Positions 1 to 9,617 of a stretch of 25,640 nt of DNA are shown here, one piece after another; position 1 is the stretch's first letter; the number at the start of each line of letters is the position of its first letter. Source of the stretch: Thermomucor indicae-seudaticae (taxonomy: Eukaryota; Mucoromycota; Mucoromycetes; Mucorales; Lichtheimiaceae); assembly GCA_000787465.1 (NCBI GenBank), contig JSYX01000075.1, positions 1 to 25,640 of the forward strand, given 5' to 3'. A model generated the notes under the pieces. The model saw only the letters and a program-made list of their open reading frames with translations, had not been told where the DNA came from and did no database searches. The position numbers and the translations under genes are program-made.

Positions 1-297
1 TGACGTTTCTGTCAAGTTCCAGTTACGTTTCTGCTTTCTGGTGCATCAGATTTTTTGCAGTGTTGTCTTGTGTTTCTTCCAGGGTTTTTCATCTGTCGAT
101 TCAATTTGAATTTCCTTTTAACGTTCCTGCTTGATGGACCACTTACCTCGGCGGCGTTTCTTGGTACTTCTACGTTTGGTTCATTTTGTCCTCCGCTCTT
201 GCCGATATTAGGGACCAGTATTATTTTGATTTCAAATAAGATTGCTACTTAATTGTATTCAGATATGCTAAGAAGTCACCAGAAGACAAAGAGGATT
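1..297. other. Window edge, no gene recognised
   Basis: No convincing coding exon is seen. The minus strand over about 40-240 reads as a short Lys/Arg/Asn-rich open stretch. It could belong to the decayed minus-strand frame next door, but nothing links them. Confidence 0.3.
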
Positions 298-1209
298 TCA
301 CTGGTCACTGGCAACAGCGCAAGATTTATCGAGTCCTATCCTTGTCGACTTTAAGTGGGAATGCATACCCTGCGATATAGTTGTTGCTGTAACCATCAAT
401 TTGGTTTCGATATTCAAACGAGCATGACGTAACGCCAGAAGACGTTGACGTGTGGTATTCAGTCTTTCTTCCTTCTCAGCCTCCAAAGTCGTCCAGTAAG
501 CAGAGACGCCGCTTGAAATCAAGATCTTAGAAGCGTTTCAATAAGCTACTTTATCGATATATAAGATCAGTCTTACTCCAAACTGTCATCCTGTATATGT
601 TGCGCCCATTCCGGCTTCTTTCGTACTTTGTTGTTGTGATAGGCGATCGACGATATCAATGAAATCGGTTTCCGCCGAAACTCGATGTTTACAACCTTTT
701 AATTCGTAGTGTTCAGCTATCGAAAAGGTTACAGTGTACTTTTTTATATAGTCCAGATAGTCCACATCGTCGTAACGCTGTGATAATGGTGAAAGGCAAC
801 GCGCGGCAAAAAGGGGAAGTACTTCAACCACCGATCGCATTAATCGCTGACGTCATTGCTTTAGTACCATACCATTACAAAAGCAGGGAAATCTGTAAGT
901 AAAAAGAACACGTTCTGACGGCCCCATGGGCGGCATTTGCGCAGTTAGTACCAGTTCCAGGCGGGCCGCTTGGTGTTGAGGTTCCTTGAGCTTGTCAACA
1001 AACGGATGCACGGGCTGTACCAGGGCTGTTGTGGGTGATGCCACGACAGCCCTCAATCCTTTGACTGGAGGATTGATATTGCGCATGTGCTGCTGCTGCT
1101 TTATCTCTGAGGGGTTGATAAGTTGTATATTCTTTAAAGCCTGTATAGTACTAAGATTTTTCAGCTTCATCACCTCAAGGATGCCCCACTTGGGCCAGGA
1201 TAGGTTCAT
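298..1209 (-). pseudogene. Decayed minus-strand reading frame, unidentified
   Basis: Three open segments lie in one and the same minus-strand frame: 1209-853, 840-586 and about 537-298. They are separated only by stop codons (TGA at 855-853, TGA at 588-586, TGA at 540-538). The first segment starts with an ATG at 1209 and is rich in Gln, Pro and Leu. The middle one reads like a normal soluble protein with a Tyr/Asp-rich stretch. The last is a charged, probably helical segment (E-A-E-K-E-E-R-L). I do not recognise the family. A protein of about 300 residues broken by nonsense changes fits best, given the transposon relic beside it. Unrecognised short introns, or chance, are the alternatives. 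Confidence 0.25.
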
Positions 1210-1739
1210 ATTGGGTTCAAATGTTTATCACACTGAGCTCAGTTAGAGACCGCTTTTCACTAGACTTCGTATCGAGGTTCAACTGATTGCGGTGTACCTG
1301 TGTAAAACAGCAGTGTCCAGGATTTATTCTTGATTGTTTTTTTTTCCGGAGAACTACATATTATGTCTATATATCGGTCAGTTGTGTATTAAGCCATGTC
1401 TTCCTGTGGCGCGCTGTCACTGACATCTCTGCCACATTTCCAGTTTTGCAACTACTTTTCCGAACGGTTGTTTTCTGATGGCTGTAGCACCTGCCTAGAA
1501 TACTTTGGTGGGATGTAGTAAGAGTTTCTAGTTTCAGACCGTGTAGCGTCGCCTTTCTATGATCAGCACACAACACTTCGACAATCGTGGCCACGGAAAC
1601 GTCAGAAATGCATATTGTACGTACTGCTCCAGTTCCCACCTTCTCCCAAAAAGCGATCCCGACTGTAATTAGACCTTGGGTATTAATACTTTGCTTACCT
1701 AGAAGAGGAACCTGCAACCAACGGCCCGCAAACGAAGCG
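1210..1739. other. Intergenic stretch, no gene recognised
   Basis: Only short overlapping open frames on both strands are present, with no splice-consistent or family-like sequence. The plus frame entering the transposase relic is open from about 1587, so the 5' part of the relic may reach into this stretch. Confidence 0.35.
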
Positions 1740-3283
1740 GCTCGTTTCTCAAAAAGACTTTGGTCTGAGTATTACGTCTGCCACCGGTCCGGGTCAAAGC
1801 ATGCGCACCAGGGATGTGTCACACAGGTGGTCAAAGTGGTAAAGCGAGACCGGTGCAAAAGAAATACAAGAACACCATGGGAAGAAAATGCCTGAAAAGC
1901 CTGAAACGTCTGATAGAAATGGAGCCCCGCTAAGTCTGAGTATAGAAATGTTACCTATATTTGGATAAGGCCGGAGATCACAGAGGAACTGGAAAAGAAA
2001 TACAGCGTCCGCCAGGTCCGTCTATAGATGCAGCGAGAATATGCCGATGAGCACCCAAGCCAACGTGCTCCATACATTGATACCGTTGACGTTTACAACA
2101 TTTATTACAAGATGCTGATAAGTAAAAGCCGTCGGAATGAGGACGATTGCGTATCAATACGTGCTTCGTTTGAGGAATTGTAACATGGATATTTGACACA
2201 TTGAGCAAAGAGGCCTTCACGTTTGGATCCCTATCCAGTTGGCAAAAGGAGCAGTTAGTTGGTTCAAAGTATGCATGCCTCGACGCCATCCATGATATCA
2301 GCCCTTACAGAAACAGCATCCTTTACACGATCGTTGTTTGCCATGAAGTTGGAGTACCGGTAGCATACTTGTTTACCGATGACCATTCTGCTTCTCCACT
2401 TATAAACTGGTTTTGTGGACTTCAGCAACTTTTTCAACCCACAGAAAGTGACAATTGATTGCAGTCTTCCAGAGTAAATGCAATTGGTGCTACTTCGGGT
2501 AGCAATGTGACCGTTCGATACTGCACGTGGGACGCAGTCCGTGCGTGGATGCAGCAGATACGTGCTAAGGTCGAATGTGAAGATCCAGTGCAGAAGAAGA
2601 GTAGTTTAATGGCTGATCTGCTTCATGATATCCTCGGTCTTACGTGGGAGCAAGACGTTTCAGTCTTTCAGACACTCTTTGAACAATTTAAAAGGGGGTT
2701 AACCAGCAATGGTTCATGGAGTACTTCTTGGTCCAATGGGTTAACGATGGAAAATACGTTCATTGGACGCGCTCTCATCGACCAAACCCGTATACAAACG
2801 TGACAACAAATAACTACATTGAAAGCTGGCATGATCAGTTGAAAATCGTGTATCTAAATCAGCGCCGCAATCAGCGACTGGACTTTTTGATATTCACTTT
2901 GGGAAACGAAGTCGAAGAAGATGTAAAAAGAGAAATATCGAGACTTTCATTGAACGTCGGACAAATGAGCAAAACGGAAAGGATGCACAGAAAAGAAGAA
3001 ATCAAGGCTGAGGAGCCTGATGGAAAAGATCAGTGACGCAAAGTATACAGTGTCATCTTTCAGTTTAGCAGGTCAGAGGTACAAGGTAGGACGTCCGAAA
3101 AAATACAGTAGCTGGAAGGCACAGTTTGCTAACAAAAGCCCTTATACAGATTGAAGCGAATGCTTCGAAGGTACAGCGATGCTCCTGTCCTGCTTTCCGT
3201 AATTCACTTCGTCCGTGTGAACATATGTTCCTGCTTCAACGCAGCGACGTCAAACTTGTAAGCGTCAGGCCTGCACATTAACA
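1740..3283 (+). pseudogene. MULE-type transposase relic with SWIM zinc knuckle
   Basis: This is a remnant of a Mutator-like DNA transposon transposase that would have cut and pasted its element. The parts appear in the right order but in different frames. First is a basic Cys/His patch (Y-V-C-H-R-S-G) near 1768. Next is a helical stretch (Y-I-D-T-V-D-V-Y-N-I-Y-Y-K) near 2070. The RNase H-like core follows from about 2190, with the first catalytic Asp in A-C-L-D-A near 2276. A V-T-I-D-C-S second-Asp strand near 2448 is readable only in a shifted frame. The third acidic residue is in N-N-Y-I-E-S-W-H near 2815. A SWIM motif, CxCx9CxH, lies at 3180-3224. At least three frame changes plus stops (for example TGA at 2456-2458) make it non-functional. 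Terminal inverted repeats were not found by eye. Codon use and A/T content are like the surroundings, so it is an old copy. Confidence 0.8.
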
Positions 3284-4077
3284 AACCCAGTCTGGTGCAC
3301 CACAGTCCTCCTCACCCCTGAATAACACAGTTGCCCAATCGAAATCTTCCTTGGAGACATCCTTTACAAATTCCGCATCGCACGCACGCACGCACATTCA
3401 AGGAAGAGCTGATTGCCATATTAACGCGTGTCAAATGGCATACTGAATCAGCGTCATTTCCCGGTGACCACGAGGAAGCGAAGCAAGGACTCTTGAAAGA
3501 GGTAACGGAGCTAACTTGCCTCAGGTATAGAACTGGTCCCGAAGTATCAGTTCCGAGAGCCCGGATAAGGTTCGTGTCCACCCTTTATCCGGAGCTTCGG
3601 CACGCGCCACTTGGCGTGAATTGATCAGCTTACAACCTGTGTCCCTGCTCGCCTGATCTTGTTGCTTTATAACACTGAGAAAAGGTCCAATGGGGACGTA
3701 AAACGCAAGGCGGTGTGTCGATCTAACTTGTGGTATCCTTTTCTTTTAAAAAGCTTCCTTGTAGACGCGCTTTTTAGATAGCAGTGACTTTATTGTAATA
3801 CCAACACATTAGTATGTTCACGTCCGTAAAGGTTGGGTAACATAATATGGTCATTTTAAGTCAGAATTGAAACAGCAGCTCATAGAGATAAGTGTGGTCA
3901 GACTGCCTGTTCTTGTGTAAGACACCCAAGGGGCACTGTGATGTGTCTGTACCAGATCTTTTGTTTCCGAGGTGGTGATCTTTCCATTTGAACCAGCAAG
4001 CAGCATGCCAGCAAAAACAAATCTTTAAAATATGGGCGTAAAATATAATACTGGAAGAACTTTTTTGCAAAACTGAA
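3284..4077. other. Intergenic region upstream of the muskelin gene
   Basis: No gene is supported. It holds a short (CACG)n-like run near 3380, a hairpin at 3561-3592, and an A/T-rich stretch (TATAATA-like at about 4044-4050) some 30 nt before the muskelin ATG that could serve as a core promoter. A plus open frame at 3331-3624 has no ATG start and no recognisable features. Confidence 0.4.
3561..3592. repeat. Inverted repeat / hairpin
   Basis: An 8-nt perfect arm CCGGATAA (3561-3568) is matched by TTATCCGG (3585-3592) around a 16-nt loop. Two more G:C pairs are possible past a one-base bulge. It lies just 3' of the transposase relic and could be part of an element end or a chance structure. 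Confidence 0.35.
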
Positions 4078-7000
4078 ATGGACAACAACAACACCAACCA
4101 CAACCGCCAGCAGCAGCAGTCGTCGATTAATGACGAGCATTTTACAAGAGCAGGCAGAAGGGCTTTTGTTTCCGCTGCTACGAATAGCACTAGAAAACTA
4201 CCGTTATATCATCACCGATTTTTCCGCAGCCTGGTCGGGCAATCACCATCATCGTCGTCGTCGTCGTCGACTACTGCTGGTGTCCTTTTGAAAGTCTCTT
4301 CTTCTAATGATATGGTCGGGGATGGTTTACAACCTCCTCCTCCTCCTCCTCCTCCTCCTCCTAGTCTCCATGCACGCAGCAATGTGACGAACGCATCATC
4401 GTCATTACCTTCCAGTTCCGCCTTTGTGCCTCTTTCTGATTGCGTTCGCTACATTTCATCGTCTACGTTGATACGCAACAGTCCTAAAGTGGTCCTGCCC
4501 TATACCGTGGTTGATTATTCCTCGTTTTCCGGTACTTATCACCCAAACAACATTCGCGAAAATAAGCCATCCGATCAGTCTTCGCGTTGGTCTTCGGCCG
4601 CTCATGACCATGACCAGTACATCACTTTGCGTCTTGAAAGACCTGCTGTAGCATGTAAGTAAAGCTACCCGAGAGTAGCAGAAAAATTCCCGATTGACTT
4701 GGCAAGTTGTTGATAGGTTCGATCACATTTGGCAAGTTTCATAAAGGTTGGTGATAACATCTCCCCCTCTCCCGTGCTATTATAGCTAATCTGTCTGTAT
4801 ATGACAAGCTCATGTCTGTAACCTGAAGGAGCTCAAAGTGTTTGGCGGTATGGAGTTGGATCGTATGACAGAACTGCTGCATGGGGGTAAGTTGGGACAC
4901 ACGGTAAAGCTGTAGGTGGGGAACCAAAAACGATCTTCTATCTATTTAGGCTTGCAAAACAATACGGAACCGGAGACATGTTCTTTGCTTTACACAAACA
5001 GCAAAAACATGGTAAGGACTAACTGCCTTGTGACAGACAAGCCGCCCTCTAATTGCTATATGCGACAGGTGTTTCCGGTTCAATACATTAAAATCCAACC
5101 GTTATCAACCTTTGGCCCCAACTTTAATTACAGCATCTGGTTCGTTCAGCTCTCGGGTATCAATGACAGTGCTCTTGTGAACCGTGTGATGATGGAATAT
5201 GAAAACGTAAGCAGGCAAGCAAACAGAACAAGATCATCCCCGCATTGATAGTTTCCTTTTCTGTAGCACAAGGAGAGAGAGACCATTCGACTTTGCCTGA
5301 AGCATTTTCGTCAGCGGAATATGATGGATATCTTCGACACCATCAAATCTCGCACGGGAGTTGAGCTCGAGCATCCGCTGGTGTCCAAGTTGCACCGGGA
5401 GATTGTGGTCGATGGCAATTTTGCAGAAGCAGAAGAGCTGTTGAAGGAAGCTTATGCATCCGACATCTTCTCGCGGTACGCCAACAGCGTCGATTACAAG
5501 CCTCAGTGGGAGCAGATACAAGGCGTCGTTGAAGGTAAGGCGATTTAAAATCGGTGCCTGACAGTTATTCATGTTATTATTAGGGGATCATGTTCCCTGT
5601 GGTCGCGGTGGGCATTCAATGTGCATAGACCCCGAAGGCCAAAAGATCTACATGTTTGGTGGCTGGAACGGACGGAAGGATTTGGGCGATTTCTGGGAGT
5701 TTGATCTACGAACGAATGCATGGCGCCTAATAAGCCCCAACGCAGCAGAGTACGTTGATATAATACCCTAATGGTAGGATATGAGTTAACCTAGTGGCAT
5801 GAGGACAGTCAGGGTGGGCCAAGCCGTCGATCGTGTCACAAAATGTGCTTTGATCCGGCCAGTAAATCCATCTTCGTCTTTGGTCAGTATGTGGATCCAA
5901 TGGTAGTCCACAACACACATGTCACTGCCGACTTTTATCGCTACTTTATCGAATACGATCATTGGGTGAAACTTAGCGATGACACTGCTGTGAGTATAAA
6001 CTTGGCTCAGAAGGAGAAAAGAAAACGTAACGTAGTCATCCTTGATAGCGCGAGGGTGGACCGGACTTGCTGTATGATCACCAGATGTGTATCGATGTTC
6101 AGTCTGAAGAAATCTACGTTTTTGGCGGACGGGTTGTGTACGTTGATTCCAGCGGACAGAATTATGGTGGGCTATATTGCTACAGTATCACGAATAACGT
6201 CTGGACGACCTTGAGGTATTTTGCCTTGTGCTCCTTTTTCGCTAAGAGAAAATTTTGCTCAATGATTCAACTTAGGGAAGATGGTGGTACGAATAACAAT
6301 CATAAGAACAGCGTTGGGCGTAATGGCACGAACGGCGTAACAGACGTGCTTGACGATGTACGGTTAAGGTCACGTGTGGGACATTCAATGGTATTCGACT
6401 CGCTGTCTCGAAGCCTCTATATTTACGCTGGACAGCACGCTAAGGACTATTTGGCGGATATGAACATGTACTCGATTGATCAGGATAAAGTCATTCCATT
6501 ACCTCAGCATTCACTGAAAGAAGCAGGACCCATTCCCGGGTTTACTCATCGTGCCACTATTGACTGCGAGCGACAAGAAATTTGCGTATTCCTGGGCTAT
6601 ATGCGATATCGCGGTCAAGATAACGTGTTGAACCAAGTCTGGGTGTATGAAATACGGAAAAACCGCTGGGTACAGGTGTACCAAAAGGGCGGCTTCTTTT
6701 CACCAAAGCAAAAGCAGCAGCAGCAGCAGCAGCAGCCGCGTCCCAGATGCGCTCACGAGATGGTATATGACCCTATCAACAAGGTACATTACATTTTTGG
6801 TGGCAATCCTGGCGAGAGCAACAAACATGACGATAACAATACGGCAAACTGCCGACTCAATGATTTTTGGAGACTTCGACTGGTCAAGTAAGTAAGACCG
6901 TTTCTTTTTTGCCCAGAGTTATCCCGGATTCATACCAGTTTCACGTCAGACCGGATCCTGCTGATATCCTGCGGCATTGTACCCTTATGATCCGATTACA

Positions 7001-7418
7001 GAAACTCCGTGAAATGTGCAAGAACCTGGGCGGTAGTTCGGGAAGCAAACAACAACGAGGAAACGCTGTTGCGTGCAGCAAAACAGTTCAGGCTCTAGAG
7101 TATCTTAGGTCAGAAGTCGTGCCCATTGTGGATCGTAGTCGAAAGGACGAGTCAGATGCATTCCATAAAGTATGCGCGGATTTATGTCTGTCGCCCGCTG
7201 TCACCACCACATCGGAAAATGGCCAAGACAAGAAAAAAGCAGGTTGCAGACAAGGTATCGTAAATTATTTTGTCAATGGACCAAAGAAAGAGCTAACTAG
7301 AAATGATGTAGACGCGATTTTCATGGAGCGTTCAGCATTATTTAACGCGATCTTGCGTTATATACCGGAAGAGATGAAGGAGCCTTCCGAACAGCTACTT
7401 GACGTTGTTACAGTATGA
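4078..7418 (+). CDS. MKLN1-like: Muskelin (CTLH/GID-complex kelch protein), 11 exons, 915 aa
   Basis: In animals muskelin is a subunit of the CTLH (GID) E3 ubiquitin ligase. Exons: 4078-4654, 4717-4746, 4809-4886, 4950-5011, 5069-5206, 5267-5534, 5584-5749, 5809-5989, 6049-6215, 6276-6887, 6950-7418. Phases agree and the sum is 2748 nt. Residues 1-139 are a low-complexity extension (poly-Ser, ten Pro at 86-95) absent from the ~735-aa animal protein. The discoidin-like domain starts at L-P-Y-T-V-V-D (~140) and has the D-Q-S-S-R-W-S-S signature. LisH is at about 285-320, with E-T-I-R-L-C-L-K-H-F-R-Q. CTLH is at about 325-378. Six kelch-like blades follow (G-G-W, G-G-R, G-G-N). The conserved muskelin tail with L-R-H-C ends in D-V-V-T-V. 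A CAG run gives poly-Gln inside the last kelch region. Two splice choices are less sure: intron 7 could use GTTGAT at 5754 with AG at 5812, and intron 10 could end earlier. Intron 9 is 60 nt and stop-free. Confidence 0.95.
4333..4362 (+). repeat. (CCT)n coding microsatellite, poly-Pro
   Basis: Perfect CCT repeat encoding ten consecutive prolines in the muskelin N-terminal extension. It follows a (TCG)n poly-Ser run at about 4249-4269. Such tracts vary in length between strains and can bind SH3/WW-type partners; the second point is inference. Confidence 0.85.
6714..6735 (+). repeat. CAG repeat coding for poly-Gln
   Basis: Seven perfect CAG codons encode seven Gln within a Gln/Lys-rich loop between the late kelch blades of muskelin. 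The matching loop in animal muskelin is acidic and not poly-Gln. Confidence 0.85.
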
Positions 7419-7506
7419 CTTGCGGCAAATTGTGTGTAAGGGTGGGCGTGGAGGAATATTAGCTAGTCTGACACATGTGGAAATTGACCGAGATTCTATT
7501 TCTTGG

Positions 7507-7557
7507 TCTGTTTTTTTATTCCCTTCCTCTGCATTCCTTCTTTTCTCTTCTTTAATA
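7507..7557 (+). promoter_or_regulatory. Pyrimidine-rich leader of the cytochrome b561 gene
   Basis: A T/C-rich run ends a few bases before the ATG at 7562. Only 143 nt separate this ATG from the muskelin stop, so core promoter, leader and upstream terminator share this gap. Similar tracts precede the myosin light chain and MFS genes in the window. Confidence 0.4.
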
Positions 7558-7561
7558 CATA

Positions 7562-8222
7562 ATGACAATAATCACCGGAGGACACGGACACTACGATCCA
7601 TTGCATGATGTCAGTGCGCTTGTTGATATTCATATCTGGTTAATGGCGTTTGTCTGGTTGGTTGCGGCACCGCTTGCGATCGGCATTGCGTTATATGGTC
7701 GCTTGTACAACAAGTCCTGGTGGGGCAATGGCCATATGGCCATCATGGGCACGATTGTGACCGTGCCTTTGATTATTGGTGTTGCTGCCGGATTTATTGC
7801 TGCGAAGGGCATTCGAATGCGGCCACACCTGGTAAAGATCATTTTATAGATATTTGTTTGTTAGATCCTTATTAATCAAGGAACAATAACAAGGTCCTGG
7901 GCACAGTCGTGGTGATTGCTGCATTCTGCCAGATCGCCCTGGGTATCGTGAACCACCTCATTTACCGACGACGCCGCGAACCAGCATCCAAAAAGCCATG
8001 GCACAATGTTCTTCATATCTGGCTCGGTCGCATAGTGGCTCTTTTAGCGCTTATTAACATTCCGCTCGGTATGCGGATGCACCACGTTACGTTGCCTTAT
8101 TACATTGCCTATGCCGTCTGGGTTGGCTTCTTGGCTGTGACGGCGACCGTTTTGACGTACTTGATCATTCGACGCAAAGAAGGGCAAACAGTGACTACAG
8201 CTGATACTGAGGACCAGAAATG

Positions 8223-8223
<1 letters not shown>
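7562..8223 (+). CDS. Cytochrome b561-like transmembrane protein, 2 exons, 199 aa
   Basis: Exons 7562-7831 and 7894-8223 (600 nt) are joined by an intron with GTAAAG donor and AACAAG acceptor. Five hydrophobic segments lie at about 23-46, 57-82, 90-113, 131-152 and 159-183. Histidines sit at or near the membrane ends: H24 (D-I-H-I-W), H58 (G-H-M-A-I-M-G), H89 (P-H-L-V-L-G) and H131 (L-H-I-W-L-G-R). This is the arrangement of the four haem ligands of the cytochrome b561 / ferric reductase family (two b haems, transmembrane electron transfer). There is no signal peptide and no DOMON domain, so it is the short membrane-core form. The tail is basic then acidic. It could reduce extracellular or vacuolar ferric iron or recycle ascorbate-like donors; the substrate is inference. 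The start is the first ATG after a pyrimidine-rich leader. Confidence 0.85.

Positions 8224-8225
<2 letters not shown>

Positions 8226-8253
<28 letters not shown>
8226..8253. repeat. (AT)14 dinucleotide repeat between convergent genes
   Basis: Perfect AT repeat in the 51-nt gap between the b561 stop (8221-8223) and the phosphodiesterase stop (8275-8277, minus). It probably lies in both 3' ends and is A/T-rich enough to take part in polyadenylation on either strand. Confidence 0.9.
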
Positions 8254-8257
<4 letters not shown>

Positions 8258-8274
8258 ATATTTGTTCCTTCTTT

Positions 8275-9343
8275 TTACATGCCAATGTAACCTCGGCTAG
8301 CATAGTACATGACCTTCTTTAAAAGATAATAATAAAGACGGGTACGACGGTGACTGAGATAGGTACAAGACTCTGCAAACTGCTTGAATTCCTCTGGTGT
8401 TGTCATGGTATGGCGCACGTGTTTGGTCATCGTATCAATGTGGTCGCCGATCACAGCATCGACGCCCCACACAACGCAGGTATGCATTTGTTCGACATCG
8501 TTGACGGTCCAGGTAAACACACGTTTGCCGAGCGCATGGGCTTCCTTTATAAACGACTGTCCGTCTGCGTCTGCCAGAGCCGCAAACGGCATGCTCAAGT
8601 AATCGGCTGTCTTCAAAAAGTGTTTCCGGGCCGCCTCCAGCGACAGGCCGATGAAGCAAATCCGGAATCCAGTGAACAGGGATTGGGTGCGTGGTAGGAA
8701 ATCGACGTGCCAGATACCGATCACCAGCTGCTTGGCAAGCACCTCGAGATGCTCGCTAAATTCCTCCGTCAGCAGCTTTTGCACTGCATCCAGGATTTCG
8801 ATTGGATTGTCAAACTGAAAATTGTGTCACACAAAACGAGTTGGACTGGTTTTGCATTGTTACTTTCTCACCTTGATATCAACAATCATGTACATGTTTC
8901 TGTCGACGACCTCGGGACGTAGCAAGAGTCTGACAATGTCCTTGAAACGCGGTATCGGCTGAGGTGGATCCGTCTTGGTCGTCAGACCATCAATGTAACC
9001 GTGCCAGTCCCGGTCACCGACATTGCCTGTGCCGGTCGTGGTCCGATTCAGTGTGAGATCATGCATCATTACGATTTCGCCATCCTTGGACAACCGAATA
9101 TCTAGATATTGGTTAGACAACTGAATGGTCATATTTGCGTAATGATTTACCTCCTTCAAGTGCAGAAGCATTGGCTTCTATGGCCTTTTCAAACGCAATC
9201 AATGTATTTTCTGGGTATTTGCTGGAATAGCCACGATGCGCCACAACGTCAGGGATTTCTGTTCAAACCTTTTCAGTATTGCTCGTATTCTTTAGTCTAT
9301 CGTGTCAAGCCCTACGTGGGAGTGTCTTATCGTCAACCGTCAT
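8275..9343 (-). CDS. Glycerophosphodiester phosphodiesterase, Pgc1-like, 4 exons, 301 aa
   Basis: Minus-strand exons 9343-9316, 9258-9151, 9101-8872 and 8814-8275 sum to 906 nt with consistent phases. The protein is a GDPD TIM barrel. The H-R-G motif is at 17-19, followed by K-Y-P-E-N-T. The metal-binding E-x-D is at E44/D46 (L-E-G-D-I-R-L-S), and H59-D60 is followed by L-T-L-N-R-T-T-T-G. The later strand V-F-T-W-T-V-N-D carries the usual TWTVN signature. Overall order and length fit yeast Pgc1 (321 aa), a phosphatidylglycerol-specific phospholipase C on lipid droplets and mitochondria. Other GDPD members act on glycerophospho-alcohols, so the substrate is inference. The C-terminus is Arg/Tyr/Leu-rich, possibly membrane-associating, but I see no clear transmembrane helix. 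The first exon has only nine full codons; its ATG and GTAGGG donor restore the frame exactly. Confidence 0.88.
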
Positions 9344-9425
9344 GGTTCTGTGAAAGAGAGAATGGGTGACCTAGTAACAAACGCCATTTTTTTAAGCTTT
9401 TCCTTTAACGGTTCCCGAATTGCCG

Positions 9426-9431
9426 CACGTG
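9426..9431. promoter_or_regulatory. E-box (CACGTG) upstream of the phosphodiesterase gene
   Basis: CACGTG, in the context GCACGTGC, lies about 83 nt upstream of the phosphodiesterase ATG. In yeasts this core binds bHLH factors such as Pho4 and Cbf1. Its position in a 274-nt promoter/terminator gap is suggestive only. Confidence 0.35.
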
Positions 9432-9617
9432 CCAACTATATCTGGTTCAGACAGAGCTTCGTATTATGCAAAAAGGAAAATAAAGTAAAGCAAACTTTAC
9501 ATGGAATATAAGGAAGAGCACTATACAGATTCTCGGGTAGGGTGTCCCCGGAAAAAGGAAAAAGAAAAATTATGAAGGGTTGAGATTAAACATGCGTCAT
9601 CCATGGGGTGAAGAAGT

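Noticed and set aside
3331..3624. 97-codon plus-strand open frame
   Set aside because: It has no ATG start, contains the 3561-3592 inverted repeat and has no recognisable features.
6647..6895. Ser-rich open frame in muskelin
   Set aside because: It is the +1 reading of the CAG repeat region within a well-supported muskelin exon.
8350..8697. Plus-strand open frame over the phosphodiesterase
   Set aside because: Antisense to the conserved GDPD barrel; no independent evidence.
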